A stretch of 64,000 nucleotides of DNA from Novosphingobium subterraneum (GTDB lineage Bacteria > Pseudomonadota > Alphaproteobacteria > Sphingomonadales > Sphingomonadaceae): NCBI RefSeq assembly GCF_000807925.1, contig NZ_JRVC01000013.1:62001-126000 (forward strand). The letters run 5' to 3'. The notes beneath the pieces were generated by a model. That model was given only the letters and a program-made list of their open reading frames with translations. It had not been told where the DNA came from and ran no database searches. Below are positions 53,290-62,981 of this stretch, piece after piece. How positions within the stretch are numbered: the first letter of the stretch is position 1; the number at the start of each line of letters is the position of its first letter. Position numbers and translations under genes: made by a program.

Positions 53290-53315
53290 GGGGTGCAGGT
53301 CGCGGCTGCGTATTG
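53290..53315 (+). promoter_or_regulatory. Candidate ECF-sigma promoter of copCD
   Basis: Plus strand GGGGTGC - 10 bp - TGCGTATTG, 29 bp before the copC ATG. Confidence 0.65.
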
Positions 53316-53344
53316 TCTCATGGGATCCACAGGAGAATGTTCCA

Positions 53345-53722
53345 ATGCGTTTCTTTTCGCCTCTCGCAGCTATCGCCATCGTAGGCCTAAGTGTTTCGGC
53401 TCCGGCCTATGCCCATCCCAAGCTTGTATCCTCGGCTCCGGCCGCCAATGCCAGCGTCTCGGCGCCCTCGCGCATTACGCTTACGTTCAGCGAAGGTCTG
53501 ATGCCCAGGCTGTCGGGTGCCGAGATCGTGATGACCGGTATGCCCGGCATGCCCAACCATCGCATGGCGGTAACCGGCTTCAAGACGTCCGTCGAAGGCG
53601 ACAAGACGCTCGTGCTGACGCTCGCCAAGCCGCTCATGGCGGGCAGCTATCAGGTCGCCTGGCACGTCGTCTCGACCGACACGCACCGCATCCAGGGCAA
53701 TCTCGCCTTTACCGTCAAGTGA
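53345..53722 (+). CDS. copC: CopC periplasmic copper-binding protein
   Basis: 125 residues. Signal peptide to AYA; the mature protein begins HPKLVSSAPA, so its N-terminal His is the first Cu(II) ligand. STDTHRIQG supplies the Asp and His of the Cu(II) site, and MTGMPGMPNHRM is a Met/His Cu(I) motif. CopC delivers copper to CopD. ATG 53345 has GGAGAATGTTCC upstream. CopD follows after 4 bp. Confidence 0.93.
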   Translation: MRFFSPLAAIAIVGLSVSAPAYAHPKLVSSAPAANASVSAPSRITLTFSEGLMPRLSGAEIVMTGMPGMPNHRMAVTGFKTSVEGDKTLVLTLAKPLMAGSYQVAWHVVSTDTHRIQGNLAFTVK

Positions 53723-53726
53723 CGCC

Positions 53727-54671
53727 ATGAACGACGTGGCACTCGTCGCCGTCCGCTGGGCGCTCTACGTCGATCTCGGCCTGTTGTTCGGCCTGCCGCT
53801 GTTCGCGCTCTATGCGCCCGGCGGCGGCCGGATGGTACAGCGGCATCTGCCGATGGTAGCAATGGTGGCCGGTCTCGCCTGTCTCGCCCTCCTGCTGTCG
53901 GCGCTGGGGTTCGCGTTGCAGGCAGCGGCCATGACCGGGCTGCCGCTCACCCAGCCTGATCTTTCCATGGTCGCAGAGCTGTTCAACGGCACGTCCATGG
54001 GAACGGCGCTGAAGGCGCGCCTCGTCGCGCTCCTCGTTCTTCTGCTCTCCATCCCCTTCTATCGCCGGCAATCCGGTCCTGCCTTCATCGCCTCCACTCT
54101 GGCAGGCGCGGTCGCACTCGCGACCCTCGCCTGGAGTGGGCATGGCGCGGCTGGCGAAGGCGAGGCGGGCTGGCTGCAACTGGGGGCCGATCTCATCCAT
54201 CTGCTCGCCGCCGGCGCCTGGGTCGGCGCGCTTGCCGCATTCCTCGCGCTGGTACTTCCCAGGCTCGCAACCGACGATCTCGCCGCTCAAGACATGGACC
54301 GGGTCACGCTCGCCGAGGAAGCGTTGCGGGGCTTCTCCCTCGTCGGCACGATCATCGTCGCCCTGCTGATCCTGACCGGGACGGTGAACGGCTGGTTCCT
54401 CGTCGGTCCGGGCAACATCGCCTCGCTCGGGCAGTCGACCTACGGCCTGCTGCTCATCGCCAAGCTGCTGCTGTTCGCCGGCATGCTGGGCCTGGCCGCG
54501 CTCAACCGTTATCGCCTGACCCCGGCACTTGCGCAGGCGATCGAGGAAGAGGACGCGCCACGGGCGCAGGCGCTGCTGCGCGCGAGCCTCGTCGTCGAAG
54601 GCGGTCTTGCGATCGTCATTCTCGGGCTCGTCGCCTGGCTGGGGACACTATCGCCGCCCATGTCGATGTAG
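53727..54671 (+). CDS. copD: CopD inner-membrane copper transport protein
   Basis: 314 residues with eight TM helices. Characteristic segments: VAVRWALYVDLGLLFGLPLF, LAWSGHGAAGEG, LGADLIHLLAAGAWVGALAA, GTIIVALLILTGTVNGWFLV and TYGLLLIAKLLLFAGMLGLAALNRYRL. His residues in HGAAG and DLIHLL are the likely metal ligands. It works with CopC to move copper across the inner membrane. Ends in TAG at 54669; a methyltransferase gene follows. Confidence 0.9.
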   Translation: MNDVALVAVRWALYVDLGLLFGLPLFALYAPGGGRMVQRHLPMVAMVAGLACLALLLSALGFALQAAAMTGLPLTQPDLSMVAELFNGTSMGTALKARLVALLVLLLSIPFYRRQSGPAFIASTLAGAVALATLAWSGHGAAGEGEAGWLQLGADLIHLLAAGAWVGALAAFLALVLPRLATDDLAAQDMDRVTLAEEALRGFSLVGTIIVALLILTGTVNGWFLVGPGNIASLGQSTYGLLLIAKLLLFAGMLGLAALNRYRLTPALAQAIEEEDAPRAQALLRASLVVEGGLAIVILGLVAWLGTLSPPMSM

Positions 54672-54707
54672 CTTATCGTTTCGGACGCCTCGCGTTGGGA
54701 GAAGCCA

Positions 54708-55382
54708 ATGCAATCCTACACCCCGCCGCTCGGGACCGGATCGACGAAAGACTATGATCGCGCGATCCGCCTGTGGACGCGGGAGAAGCGGTGGCGTGCC
54801 GCCATGCTCGCCGCCCTGGCGCCCAAAGCCGGTGAGACGGTCGTCGACGTCGGCTGTGGCACCGGCAGCTTCGCGCTGATGCTCAAGCAAGCCGAGCCCA
54901 GGACGCAGGTGATCGGTCTCGATCCCGATGCCGAGGCGCTCGACATCGCGCGGCACAAGGCCGCTGTGCGGCGGGCCGATATCGACTGGCGTCAGGGATT
55001 TGCCAGGGACGTGGCCCCGGGTACCGCCGACGCTGTCGTGTCGAGTCTCGTGCTGCATCAGATGCCGGTCAGGGAGAAGGCGGCAACCCTGCGCGCCATG
55101 TTCGCCATGCTGCGCCCGGGTGGGCGCCTGGTGATCGCCGATTATGGCCGCCAGCAGGGTTTCATGCGGCTTGCCTTCCGCCTGACCGTGCAGCGGCTCG
55201 ATGGCATCGATGATACCCGGCCCAATGCCGACGGCGTGCTCCCCGGCCTGATCGCGGCGGCCGGCTTCAGGCATGTGGCCGAGACGTTTCGGCTTTTGAC
55301 CATCACCGGCGCGATCGACTTGTTTACGGCGCATCGACCGGCGCAGGACCACGGCCTTACGGTTGCCAATGACCTTGGCTGA
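54708..55382 (+). CDS. Class I SAM-dependent methyltransferase
   Basis: 224 residues. SAM site [18 protein letters not shown] (motif I), acidic end of strand 2 in [11 protein letters not shown], and [13 protein letters not shown] (post-motif). The substrate is not predictable; the UbiE/arsenite-methyltransferase-like fold is general, and the Cys set of arsenite methyltransferases is absent. It starts 36 bp after copD and is probably in its transcript. Confidence 0.85.
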   Translation: MQSYTPPLGTGSTKDYDRAIRLWTREKRWRAAMLAALAPKAGETVVDVGCGTGSFALMLKQAEPRTQVIGLDPDAEALDIARHKAAVRRADIDWRQGFARDVAPGTADAVVSSLVLHQMPVREKAATLRAMFAMLRPGGRLVIADYGRQQGFMRLAFRLTVQRLDGIDDTRPNADGVLPGLIAAAGFRHVAETFRLLTITGAIDLFTAHRPAQDHGLTVANDLG

Positions 55383-55433
55383 TGGCGGCCAGGCGAACGG
55401 GCCCGCCGATTTGTCCGCTTAGGCGATTACGTA

Positions 55434-55464
55434 TTGACCCTGACACGGTGTCAGACCCTAGATC
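55434..55464 (+). promoter_or_regulatory. MerR/CueR-type promoter of the second Cu ATPase
   Basis: TTGACC (55434-55439), 19-bp spacer with the dyad TGACACGGTGTCA, TAGATC (55459-55464), 25 bp before the ATG. Same operator class as the copA/copZ promoters. Confidence 0.75.
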
Positions 55465-55489
55465 GTCAGGCGTCGAAAGGAGCAAGGCG

Positions 55490-57847
55490 ATGAACGAGAC
55501 ACATGGAGCGGCGCATGGCGGCGGTTGCTGCGGCGGCCACAGCGCCGCGAAAGCGGCGACCGGCGTCAAGGACCCGGTCTGCGGCATGACCGTCGACCCG
55601 GCGACCACGGCGCATCAAGCCGAGCATGGCGGTGAACGCTATCATTTCTGCAGCGCGGGCTGCCGGGCAAAATTCATCGCCGATCCCGAGCGCTATCTCG
55701 GCCCGCCGGCACCGCCGGTCGCGGTGCCAGAAGGCACGATCTGGACCTGCCCTATGCATCCCGAGATCCGGCAGGACCATCCCGGGTCCTGTCCGATCTG
55801 CGGCATGGCGCTCGAACCCGCGACAGTAACCGCCGACAGCGGCCCCAGCCACGAACTGGTCGATTTCACACGGCGCTTCCGGGTCGGCCTGATGCTGGCC
55901 CTCCCGGTGCTGATCCTCGAGATGGGCGCGCATCTCTTTCCCGCGATCCATCGCCTCGTGCCGATGTCGATCTCGGTATGGATCCAGTTCGTGCTGGCGA
56001 CACCCGTCGTGCTCTGGGCGGGCTGGCCCTTCTTCGAGCGTGGCTGGACCTCGCTCAAGACCCGCAACCTCAACATGTTCACCCTGATCGCGATGGGGAC
56101 CGGGGTCGCCTGGATCTACAGCGTCGTCGCGACGCTCGCGCCCCAGCTGTTCCCGCCCGCCTTCCGCGGAGAGGACGGCATGGTTGCCGTCTATTTCGAG
56201 GCGGCCGCGGTGATCACTGTCCTCGTGCTGCTCGGCCAGATGCTCGAACTGCGCGCGCGCGAGCGGACCTCGGGCGCGATCAAGGCGCTGCTTAACCTTG
56301 CGCCAAAGACCGCGCGCCGGATCGGTTCCGATGGCAGTGAAGAGGAAATCAGCCTCGATCTCGTTGCGGTCGGCGACCGCCTGCGTGTGCGTCCCGGCGA
56401 GAAGGTGCCGGTCGATGGCGTGGTCGAGGACGGCCGTTCCTCGCTTGACGAGTCGATGGTCACCGGTGAGTCCATGCCCGTCACCAAGGCCAAGGCCGAC
56501 ACGGTGATCGGCGGCACGCTCAACCAGACCGGCGCGCTCGTTATCGTCGCCGACAAGGTTGGCCGGGACACCATGCTCGCGCGCATCGTCCAGATGGTCG
56601 CCGAGGCGCAGCGCTCGCGCGCGCCGATCCAGCGCATGGCCGATCAGGTGTCGGGCTGGTTCGTGCCCGTGGTCATCGCGGTCGCGGTGGTCGCATTCAT
56701 CGCCTGGGGCATCTGGGGCCCCGAGCCGCGCTTCGCCTACGGGCTGGTTGCGGCGGTCGCCGTGCTGATCATCGCCTGTCCCTGCGCACTGGGTCTCGCC
56801 ACGCCGATGTCGATCATGGTCGGGGTTGGCCGCGGCGCCGGGCTCGGCGTCCTCATCAAGAATGCCGAAGCGCTCGAGCATATGGAAAAAGTCGACACGC
56901 TCGTCGTCGACAAGACCGGCACGCTGACCGAAGGCCGGCCTGCCGTCACCCAGATCGTGCCGGCGCCCGGCTTCGACGAAGCCGAACTGCTGCGGCTTGC
57001 CGCCTCGGTCGAGCGGGCCTCCGAGCATCCGCTCGCGCTGGCGATCGTCGAGGCCGCCAAGGATCGCGGCATCCCCACGAGCGACGTCACCGACTTCGAT
57101 TCCCCCACCGGACGCGGCGCGCTCGGCACCGTCGACGGCCGCCGGATCGTGCTCGGTAATGCGCGGTTCCTCTCGGAAGAGGGCATAGCAACCGACGCGC
57201 TGGCGGAGCAGGCCGACGCCCTGCGCCGGGATGGCGCCACCGCGATCTTCATCGGCGTCGACGGCACCGTCGGCGGCGCCTTTGCAATCGCCGATCCCGT
57301 GAAGCAGACGACGCCGGAGGCCCTGGCCGCACTCAAGGCCGAAGGCATTCGCGTGGTGATGTTGACTGGCGACAACCGCACCACAGCAGAGGCGGTGGCA
57401 AGGCGGCTCGGCATTGACGATGTCGAAGCCGAGGTACTGCCCGACCAGAAGAGTGCCGTCGTCGCGCGGTTGAAAAGCGAGGGGCGCGTGGTGGCGATGG
57501 CCGGCGACGGGGTCAACGACGCCCCCGCACTGGCTGCCGCCGATGTCGGTATTGCCATGGGCTCGGGCACCGACGTCGCGATCGAGAGCGCGGGCGTGAC
57601 GCTGCTCAAGGGCGATCTCATGGGCATCGTGCGGGCACGGCGGCTGAGCCAGGCGACCATGTCCAACATCCGCCAGAACCTGGTCTTCGCCTTCATCTAC
57701 AATGTCGCCGGGGTGCCGGTGGCGGCGGGCGCGCTCTATCCGCTGTTCGGCATCCTGCTCTCGCCGATCATCGCGGCCGCCGCCATGGCGCTCTCCTCGG
57801 TCAGCGTGGTCACCAACGCGCTGCGCCTCAACCGGAAAGCGCTGTGA
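55490..57847 (+). CDS. copB: Cu-transporting P1B-type ATPase with YHS and metal-binding N-terminal domains
   Basis: 785 residues. The N-terminus has GGGCCGGH, a YHS domain ([23 protein letters not shown]) and a heavy-metal-binding domain ([26 protein letters not shown]) instead of HMA repeats. The core has [30 protein letters not shown] and [10 protein letters not shown]. Such N-termini occur in copper-translocating P-type ATPases related to FixI/CopA2 as well as in general Cu exporters; the precise ion state is not clear, and the symbol is tentative. ATG 55490 has AAAGGAG. It is coupled to the second cueR (GTGA overlap). Confidence 0.9.
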   Translation: MNETHGAAHGGGCCGGHSAAKAATGVKDPVCGMTVDPATTAHQAEHGGERYHFCSAGCRAKFIADPERYLGPPAPPVAVPEGTIWTCPMHPEIRQDHPGSCPICGMALEPATVTADSGPSHELVDFTRRFRVGLMLALPVLILEMGAHLFPAIHRLVPMSISVWIQFVLATPVVLWAGWPFFERGWTSLKTRNLNMFTLIAMGTGVAWIYSVVATLAPQLFPPAFRGEDGMVAVYFEAAAVITVLVLLGQMLELRARERTSGAIKALLNLAPKTARRIGSDGSEEEISLDLVAVGDRLRVRPGEKVPVDGVVEDGRSSLDESMVTGESMPVTKAKADTVIGGTLNQTGALVIVADKVGRDTMLARIVQMVAEAQRSRAPIQRMADQVSGWFVPVVIAVAVVAFIAWGIWGPEPRFAYGLVAAVAVLIIACPCALGLATPMSIMVGVGRGAGLGVLIKNAEALEHMEKVDTLVVDKTGTLTEGRPAVTQIVPAPGFDEAELLRLAASVERASEHPLALAIVEAAKDRGIPTSDVTDFDSPTGRGALGTVDGRRIVLGNARFLSEEGIATDALAEQADALRRDGATAIFIGVDGTVGGAFAIADPVKQTTPEALAALKAEGIRVVMLTGDNRTTAEAVARRLGIDDVEAEVLPDQKSAVVARLKSEGRVVAMAGDGVNDAPALAAADVGIAMGSGTDVAIESAGVTLLKGDLMGIVRARRLSQATMSNIRQNLVFAFIYNVAGVPVAAGALYPLFGILLSPIIAAAAMALSSVSVVTNALRLNRKAL

Positions 57848-58242
57848 ACATCGGGGAGGCGTCGAAGCAAAGCGGGGTCTCGGAGCGGATGATCCGCCAT
57901 TATGAGAAGATCGGCCTCATCCCGGCGCCGCCGCGCCGGGGAGCGGGTTATCGCGACTATGACGAGCGCGATCTTCATCGCCTGCGGTTCATCGCCAATG
58001 CGCGCGATCTGGGGTTTCCGATCGAGGAGATCCGGACCCTGCTCGGCCTGTGGGCCGACACGGGCCGCAGCAGCGCCGATGTAAAGCGGGTCGCGTTGGC
58101 GCGGGCGGAGGAATTGCAGCGCAAGGCCGAAGCGCTGACGACCCTGCGCGAGACCCTCGTCGATCTCGCCGAGCGCTGTCATGGCGACGAGCGGCCAGAT
58201 TGTCCCATCATCGCCGAACTGAGTCTCGACAGAAAATGTTAG
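57844..58242 (+). CDS. cueR: CueR-like copper-responsive MerR regulator, copy 2
   Basis: 132 residues. [40 protein letters not shown], then [12 protein letters not shown] with C-x7-C spacing. Very similar to the protein at 3211. The start is a GTG overlapping the ATPase stop. It likely activates the promoter at 55434 and, given the shared operator dyad, may cross-talk with the copA/copZ promoters. Confidence 0.88.
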   Translation: MNIGEASKQSGVSERMIRHYEKIGLIPAPPRRGAGYRDYDERDLHRLRFIANARDLGFPIEEIRTLLGLWADTGRSSADVKRVALARAEELQRKAEALTTLRETLVDLAERCHGDERPDCPIIAELSLDRKC

Positions 58243-58535
58243 CGCCGGCCGCCTCTCGGACCAGACCCGCTCTGGCGGCCGGGGTGCTGATCGCACTTGG
58301 CATTCTCACGACGGGCCTCGCGATATATTTCCTCGCAGTCCGCCCGCCACTGCTGGCGGAGGATCTTCGCCATATCGGCGGCAACCCGCAGACCCTTTCG
58401 CCGGTATTGCGGGACTGGTTCGGCGGGATAGCTGGCTCGCCCGTGCGACCGCACTGAGCCTCCTGATCGTATTTGGCCGCTTTTCATACAGCAATGTCGT
58501 GCTGAGCTCTGACTTCTGGGGCTGGCATATGCGAG
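58236..58535 (+). pseudogene. Small membrane protein gene with internal deletion
   Basis: The first frame encodes a TM helix (LAAGVLIALGILTTGLAIYF, LAVRPPLLAEDLRHIGGNPQ) and then ends at 58457 in SPVRPH. A second frame downstream (about 58427-58535) reads SWLARATALSLLIVFGRFSY, SNVVLSSDFWGW, which looks like the later part of the same kind of small membrane protein. About 40 residues and the frame are lost between the two. It overlaps the cueR stop region. Remnant; family not named. Confidence 0.45.
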
Positions 58536-58615
58536 GCAATCCCTCCGTAGGACTACGGAGTGCGCAGAGGCTTCCTGCGCTTCAGGGCTTGTTGCACCGC
58601 AGCAGGAGCGAAAAT

Positions 58616-60367
58616 GTGCAGAGTCGAAGCAATATCCCTGACCCGTTGGACGGTCTGGCCACGACGCTGGATCGGTCGAGCTTCGCCGCCATCGCGCAGC
58701 TGACTTCAGGCCAGTCGCCCGCCACTTTGGCGCAGTCTTTTTCCGACTGGTGGACGCACATTCTCTGCTCGCCAGGCAGGCAGCTGCAGCTCGCCGCCAA
58801 GGGCGGGCGCAAGCTGATGCGGCTCGCCGACTATGCCATGCGCAGCGCATCCGGCAGCGATCCCGAGCCGGCGATCGATCCGCTGCCCCAGGATCGGCGC
58901 TTCGCCGACGCAGCCTGGAAGCGCCATCCGTTCGACCTGATCGAGCAGGCCTTCCTGCTCCAGCAGCAATGGTGGCATGCCGCGACGACCGGCGTGAGCG
59001 GCGTCACCGGGCACCACGAAGCGATCGTCGAGTTCGCGACCCGCCAGATGCTCGACATGGTGTCCCCGACCAATTTCATCCCGACCAACCCCGTGCTCCA
59101 GCAGCGCATCCTCGAAACCGGAGGACAATGCCTTGTCGAGGGTGCGCGATTTTTTTGCGACGACCTGGAACGCCTGGTACGCGGGGAGCCCGCAGCGGGC
59201 ACGGAGGCCTATCGGGTCGGCGAGAAGGTCGCAGCCACGGCTGGCAAGGTCGTGTTTCGCAACAGGGTCATGGAACTGATCCAATATGCGCCCGCAACCG
59301 AGACGGTGCGTCCGGAGCCGATACTGATCGTGCCGGCATGGATCATGAAATATTACATCCTCGACCTGTCGCCGGAAAATTCGCTCATCCGCTGGCTGGT
59401 AGGGCAGGGCTACACCGTGTTCTGCATCTCCTGGCACAATCCCGACAGCGCCGACCGCGATCTCGACATGGAGGATTATCGCCTGCTTGGGCCGATGGCC
59501 GCCGTGGATGTCATCCAGGCGATTACCGGCACCGAGAAGATCCACGCGGCCGGCTATTGTATCGGCGGCACGCTGCTCGCCATCACCGCGGCCGCGATGG
59601 CGCGCGATGAAGATGAGCGTCTGGCGAGCGTCACGCTGTTCGCCGCCCAGACCGAGTTCAGCGAGCCGGGCGAACTTGGTCTGTTCATCGACGAGGCGGA
59701 GATCAACCTGATCGATGCGATGATGTGGGCGCGCGGCTTTCTCGACAGCAGCCATATGGGCGGCGCCTTCCAGATGCTGCGGTCCAACGATCTGCTCTGG
59801 TCGCGCATCCTCTCGACCTATCTCATGGGCGAGCGCGAGCCGATGACCGACCTCATGGCATGGAACGCCGACGGCACCCGCCTGCCCTATGCCATGCACG
59901 CGCAATATCTTCGGCGCCTGTTCCTCGACAATGACCTGTCCGAAGGGCGCTACGAGGCCGGCGGCCACCCGGTCTCGCTCTCGGGGCTGCGCATGCCGAT
60001 CTTCATGGTGGGCACGGAAACCGACCATGTCGCGCCGTGGCGCTCGACCCACAAGCTCCACATGCTGACGGGCGCGGAGATCCGCTTCGTGCTGACGAGC
60101 GGTGGCCACAATGCCGGGATCGTCTCCGAGCCCGGGCATCCTCATCGCCACTTTCGCGTCGCGACACGGATGCAGGATGGCCCGGCGCCAGGTCCCGATA
60201 CCTGGCTGGAGCGGGCCGAGCTGCGCGAAGGGTCGTGGTGGCCGGAATGGAGTTCATGGCTTGGATCGCACTCGGGCAAGGCGGCCGCCCCACCGTCGAT
60301 GGGCGCGCCCGAACGGAACTATCCGCCGCTCGGTGATGCCCCCGGGCGCTACGTGCTGGAGCGCTGA
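58616..60367 (+). CDS. phaC: Class I-like poly(3-hydroxyalkanoate) synthase
   Basis: 583 residues. PhaC N-terminal domain and alpha/beta core: lipase-box-like AGYCIGGTLL with the catalytic Cys, Asp in VGTETDHVAPW and His in TSGGHNAGIV, plus NFIPTNPVL and ISWHNPDSADRDLDMEDY typical of PHA synthases. It polymerises 3-hydroxyacyl-CoA into storage granules. GTG 58616 with AGGAGCGAAAAT is chosen; an earlier GTG would fuse it to the membrane-protein remnant. Followed after 3 bp by the MaoC-PTA gene. Confidence 0.9.
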   Translation: MQSRSNIPDPLDGLATTLDRSSFAAIAQLTSGQSPATLAQSFSDWWTHILCSPGRQLQLAAKGGRKLMRLADYAMRSASGSDPEPAIDPLPQDRRFADAAWKRHPFDLIEQAFLLQQQWWHAATTGVSGVTGHHEAIVEFATRQMLDMVSPTNFIPTNPVLQQRILETGGQCLVEGARFFCDDLERLVRGEPAAGTEAYRVGEKVAATAGKVVFRNRVMELIQYAPATETVRPEPILIVPAWIMKYYILDLSPENSLIRWLVGQGYTVFCISWHNPDSADRDLDMEDYRLLGPMAAVDVIQAITGTEKIHAAGYCIGGTLLAITAAAMARDEDERLASVTLFAAQTEFSEPGELGLFIDEAEINLIDAMMWARGFLDSSHMGGAFQMLRSNDLLWSRILSTYLMGEREPMTDLMAWNADGTRLPYAMHAQYLRRLFLDNDLSEGRYEAGGHPVSLSGLRMPIFMVGTETDHVAPWRSTHKLHMLTGAEIRFVLTSGGHNAGIVSEPGHPHRHFRVATRMQDGPAPGPDTWLERAELREGSWWPEWSSWLGSHSGKAAAPPSMGAPERNYPPLGDAPGRYVLER

Positions 60368-60370
60368 GCC

Positions 60371-61798
60371 ATGGCCACCGCCAACCTCATCGAGAACCGC
60401 ACGTTCGACGAGATCGCCGTCGGCGACACGGCCAGCCTCACCCGCACGCTGACCGCCGACGACATCCAGCTCTTCGCGGCGGTGTCAGGCGACGTGAATC
60501 CGGCGCATCTCGACCCTGTCTATGCCGAAACGGACATGTTCCACAGGGTCATCGCTCATGGCATGTGGGGCGCGGGGCTCATCTCGGCGATCCTGGGAAC
60601 CGAGCTGCCAGGGCCCGGTGCGATCTATCTCGGCCAATCGCTTCGCTTCACCCGCCCGGTGGGCGTCGGCGACACCATCACGGCCTGCGTCACCGTCGCG
60701 CAGAAGCGCGCCGAGCATCATGTCATCGTTCTCGACTGCACCTGCGTGAACCAGAAGGGCGAGACCGTCATCAGCGGCCAGGCCGAGGTCAAGGCGCCCA
60801 CCGAGAAAGTCAGCCGGCCCCGCATGCCGCTTCCCGACGTGCGGATCGCCAGCCATGACCGCTTCCGCCAGTTGATGGCGCGCGCCAAGGACGGATCTGC
60901 GTGCGTCACGGCCGTGGTCCATCCGTGCAGCGCCGACGCCATGCGCGCAGTGGCTGAGGCCGCCGACGCCGGCATCGTCGTTCCGATTCTCATCGGCCCT
61001 GCGGCGCGTATGACGAATGCGGCGAAGGACGCCGGTGTCGATATTGCGGCCTTCCGGGTGATCGACGTCCCGCACAGCCACGCCGCCGCCGCCGAAGCCG
61101 TCGCGCGCGTGCGGGCCGGCGAAGCCGCGCTGCTGATGAAGGGCTCGCTTCATACTGACGAGCTCATGGGCGCGGTCGTATCGTCCGACACGGGCCTTCG
61201 GACCGAACGCAGGATTAGCCACGCCTATGTGATGGACGTGCCCGGCTATCCGCGCCCGCTCATCATCACCGACGCCGCGATCAACATCGAGCCGACGCTT
61301 GAGGACAAGGCCGACATCGCGCGCAACGCGATCGACCTTGCCCATGTGATCGGGATCGAACAACCCAGGGTCGCGATCCTCGCCGCCGTCGAAACGGTCA
61401 ATCCGAAAATGCGCACCACATTGGATGCCGCGGCGCTCTGCAAGATGGCGGACCGGGGCCAGATCGAAGGCGCGCTGCTCGATGGCCCGCTCGCCCTCGA
61501 TAATGCGATCAGCGAGGCGGCCGTGCGCGAGAAAAGTATCGTCTCGCCGGTCGCCGGCCAGGCGGACATCCTGCTGGTGCCCGATCTGGAGGCCGGCAAC
61601 ATGCTCGCAAAGCAGCTGACCTTCCTGGGCGGCGCCGATGCCGCAGGCGTGGTGCTCGGCGGGCGCGTTCCGATCATCCTCACCAGCCGGGCAGACAGCG
61701 TGCGCACGCGCCTCGCCTCCTGCGCGCTCGCGGTGCTGCTGGCGCGGGCTGCGACCAAGGCGGCTCCCGGCGTTGCGGGACAGCGCCGCGATGGCTGA
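60371..61798 (+). CDS. Bifunctional MaoC-like enoyl-CoA hydratase / phosphate acetyltransferase
   Basis: 475 residues. Residues ~1-145 form a MaoC hot-dog domain (DDIQLFAAVSGDVNPAHLDP, with FHRVIAHGMWGAGLIS). Residues ~165-475 form a phosphate acetyl/butyryltransferase (VIDVPHSHAAAAEAVARV, SRADSVRTRLASCALAVLL). The PTA half would make acetyl-phosphate from acetyl-CoA; the MaoC half hydrates enoyl-CoA, supplying PHA monomers. Overlaps ackA by 8 bp. Confidence 0.92.
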   Translation: MATANLIENRTFDEIAVGDTASLTRTLTADDIQLFAAVSGDVNPAHLDPVYAETDMFHRVIAHGMWGAGLISAILGTELPGPGAIYLGQSLRFTRPVGVGDTITACVTVAQKRAEHHVIVLDCTCVNQKGETVISGQAEVKAPTEKVSRPRMPLPDVRIASHDRFRQLMARAKDGSACVTAVVHPCSADAMRAVAEAADAGIVVPILIGPAARMTNAAKDAGVDIAAFRVIDVPHSHAAAAEAVARVRAGEAALLMKGSLHTDELMGAVVSSDTGLRTERRISHAYVMDVPGYPRPLIITDAAINIEPTLEDKADIARNAIDLAHVIGIEQPRVAILAAVETVNPKMRTTLDAAALCKMADRGQIEGALLDGPLALDNAISEAAVREKSIVSPVAGQADILLVPDLEAGNMLAKQLTFLGGADAAGVVLGGRVPIILTSRADSVRTRLASCALAVLLARAATKAAPGVAGQRRDG

Positions 61799-62981
61799 AA
61801 TCCTGTGCCTCAACGCCGGTTCGTCGAGCCTTAAGTTCGCGCTCTACGCCGAGCCGGGCACTGATGAGCCCTCTTTGCTGGCGAGCGGCAAGATCGAGAA
61901 TATCGGCCTTGAGCCGCACCTGATCGCGCGCGATGCGAAGGGGGATGTCCTTGCCGACCGGCGCTGGACGAAAGACGTCACGATCACGCATGAGACGCTG
62001 CTCAAGGATTTGCTGCGGGAGATCGAAGCTTCGGTCGGCGAGGATCTGATCGCGGTAGGACATCGGATCGTTCATGGGGGCGCTGACCATTCAGCGCCGG
62101 CGCGGGTCGACGCGCCACTCCTCGCCGCACTCGAGGCGCTTTGCCCACTGGCGCCATTGCATCAGCCCCATAATCTCGCCGCGGTCCGCGCCGTCTCCAG
62201 GCTGCGCCCCGCTCTGCTGCAAGTCGCCTGCTTCGACACCGGCTTCCATCATGGCCAGCCCCCGGTTGCGACGCGCCTCGCGCTGCCGCGCGCGCTCGGC
62301 GAAGAGGGCATGCGGCGCTACGGCTTTCACGGCATCTCCTACGAATATATCGCGCGGCAGCTGCGTTTGATCGATCCCGATACAGGCGGTGGCCGCACGA
62401 TCGCCGCGCATCTCGGCAACGGGGCCAGCCTCTGTGCGATGGACGGGGGGCGCAGCATCGACACGACGATGGGGTTCACCGCACTCGACGGATTGGTGAT
62501 GGGCACGCGGTGCGGAGCGCTCGACCCGGGCGCGGTGCTCTATCTTCTCCAGCAGAGGGGCATGACGGCGCGCGAAGTCGAGCGTCTCCTCTACAGTGAG
62601 TCCGGCCTTTTGGGCGTGTCCGGCACATCGAGCGACATGCGCGCGCTTCTCGGCAGCGAAACGCCCGCCGCTGGGGAAGCGATCGACCTCTTCGTCTGGC
62701 AGATCGCGCGCCAGGCTGGCGCCCTCGCATCCTCGCTCGGGGGGCTCGATAGCTTCGTGTTTACCGCCGGGATCGGCGAGAATGCGCCTGAAATCCGCGC
62801 CCGCGTCGCCGATCGGCTCCGCTGGCTCGGCGTGGCGCTCGACACGGACGCGAATCTCCGCGGAGCGTCGGTCATCAGCGCGCCGTTCAGCCGTGTCACG
62901 GTGCGCATCATCCCGACCGACGAGGAGTGGATGATCGCCATCCACACCGCCGATCTTCTGCGTGAGGAGCCGAAACCATGA
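61791..62981 (+). CDS. ackA: Acetate kinase
   Basis: 396 residues. LCLNAGSSSLKFALY, VGHRIVHGG, CFDTGFHHGQP, RYGFHGISYEYIA, HLGNGASLCAMDGG, DTTMGFTALDGLVMGTR and FTAGIGENAPEIR, a complete set of AckA motifs. With PTA it makes ATP from acetyl-CoA at low oxygen. Starts inside the pta end and overlaps fabI by 4 bp (ATGA). Confidence 0.94.
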   Translation: MAEILCLNAGSSSLKFALYAEPGTDEPSLLASGKIENIGLEPHLIARDAKGDVLADRRWTKDVTITHETLLKDLLREIEASVGEDLIAVGHRIVHGGADHSAPARVDAPLLAALEALCPLAPLHQPHNLAAVRAVSRLRPALLQVACFDTGFHHGQPPVATRLALPRALGEEGMRRYGFHGISYEYIARQLRLIDPDTGGGRTIAAHLGNGASLCAMDGGRSIDTTMGFTALDGLVMGTRCGALDPGAVLYLLQQRGMTAREVERLLYSESGLLGVSGTSSDMRALLGSETPAAGEAIDLFVWQIARQAGALASSLGGLDSFVFTAGIGENAPEIRARVADRLRWLGVALDTDANLRGASVISAPFSRVTVRIIPTDEEWMIAIHTADLLREEPKP

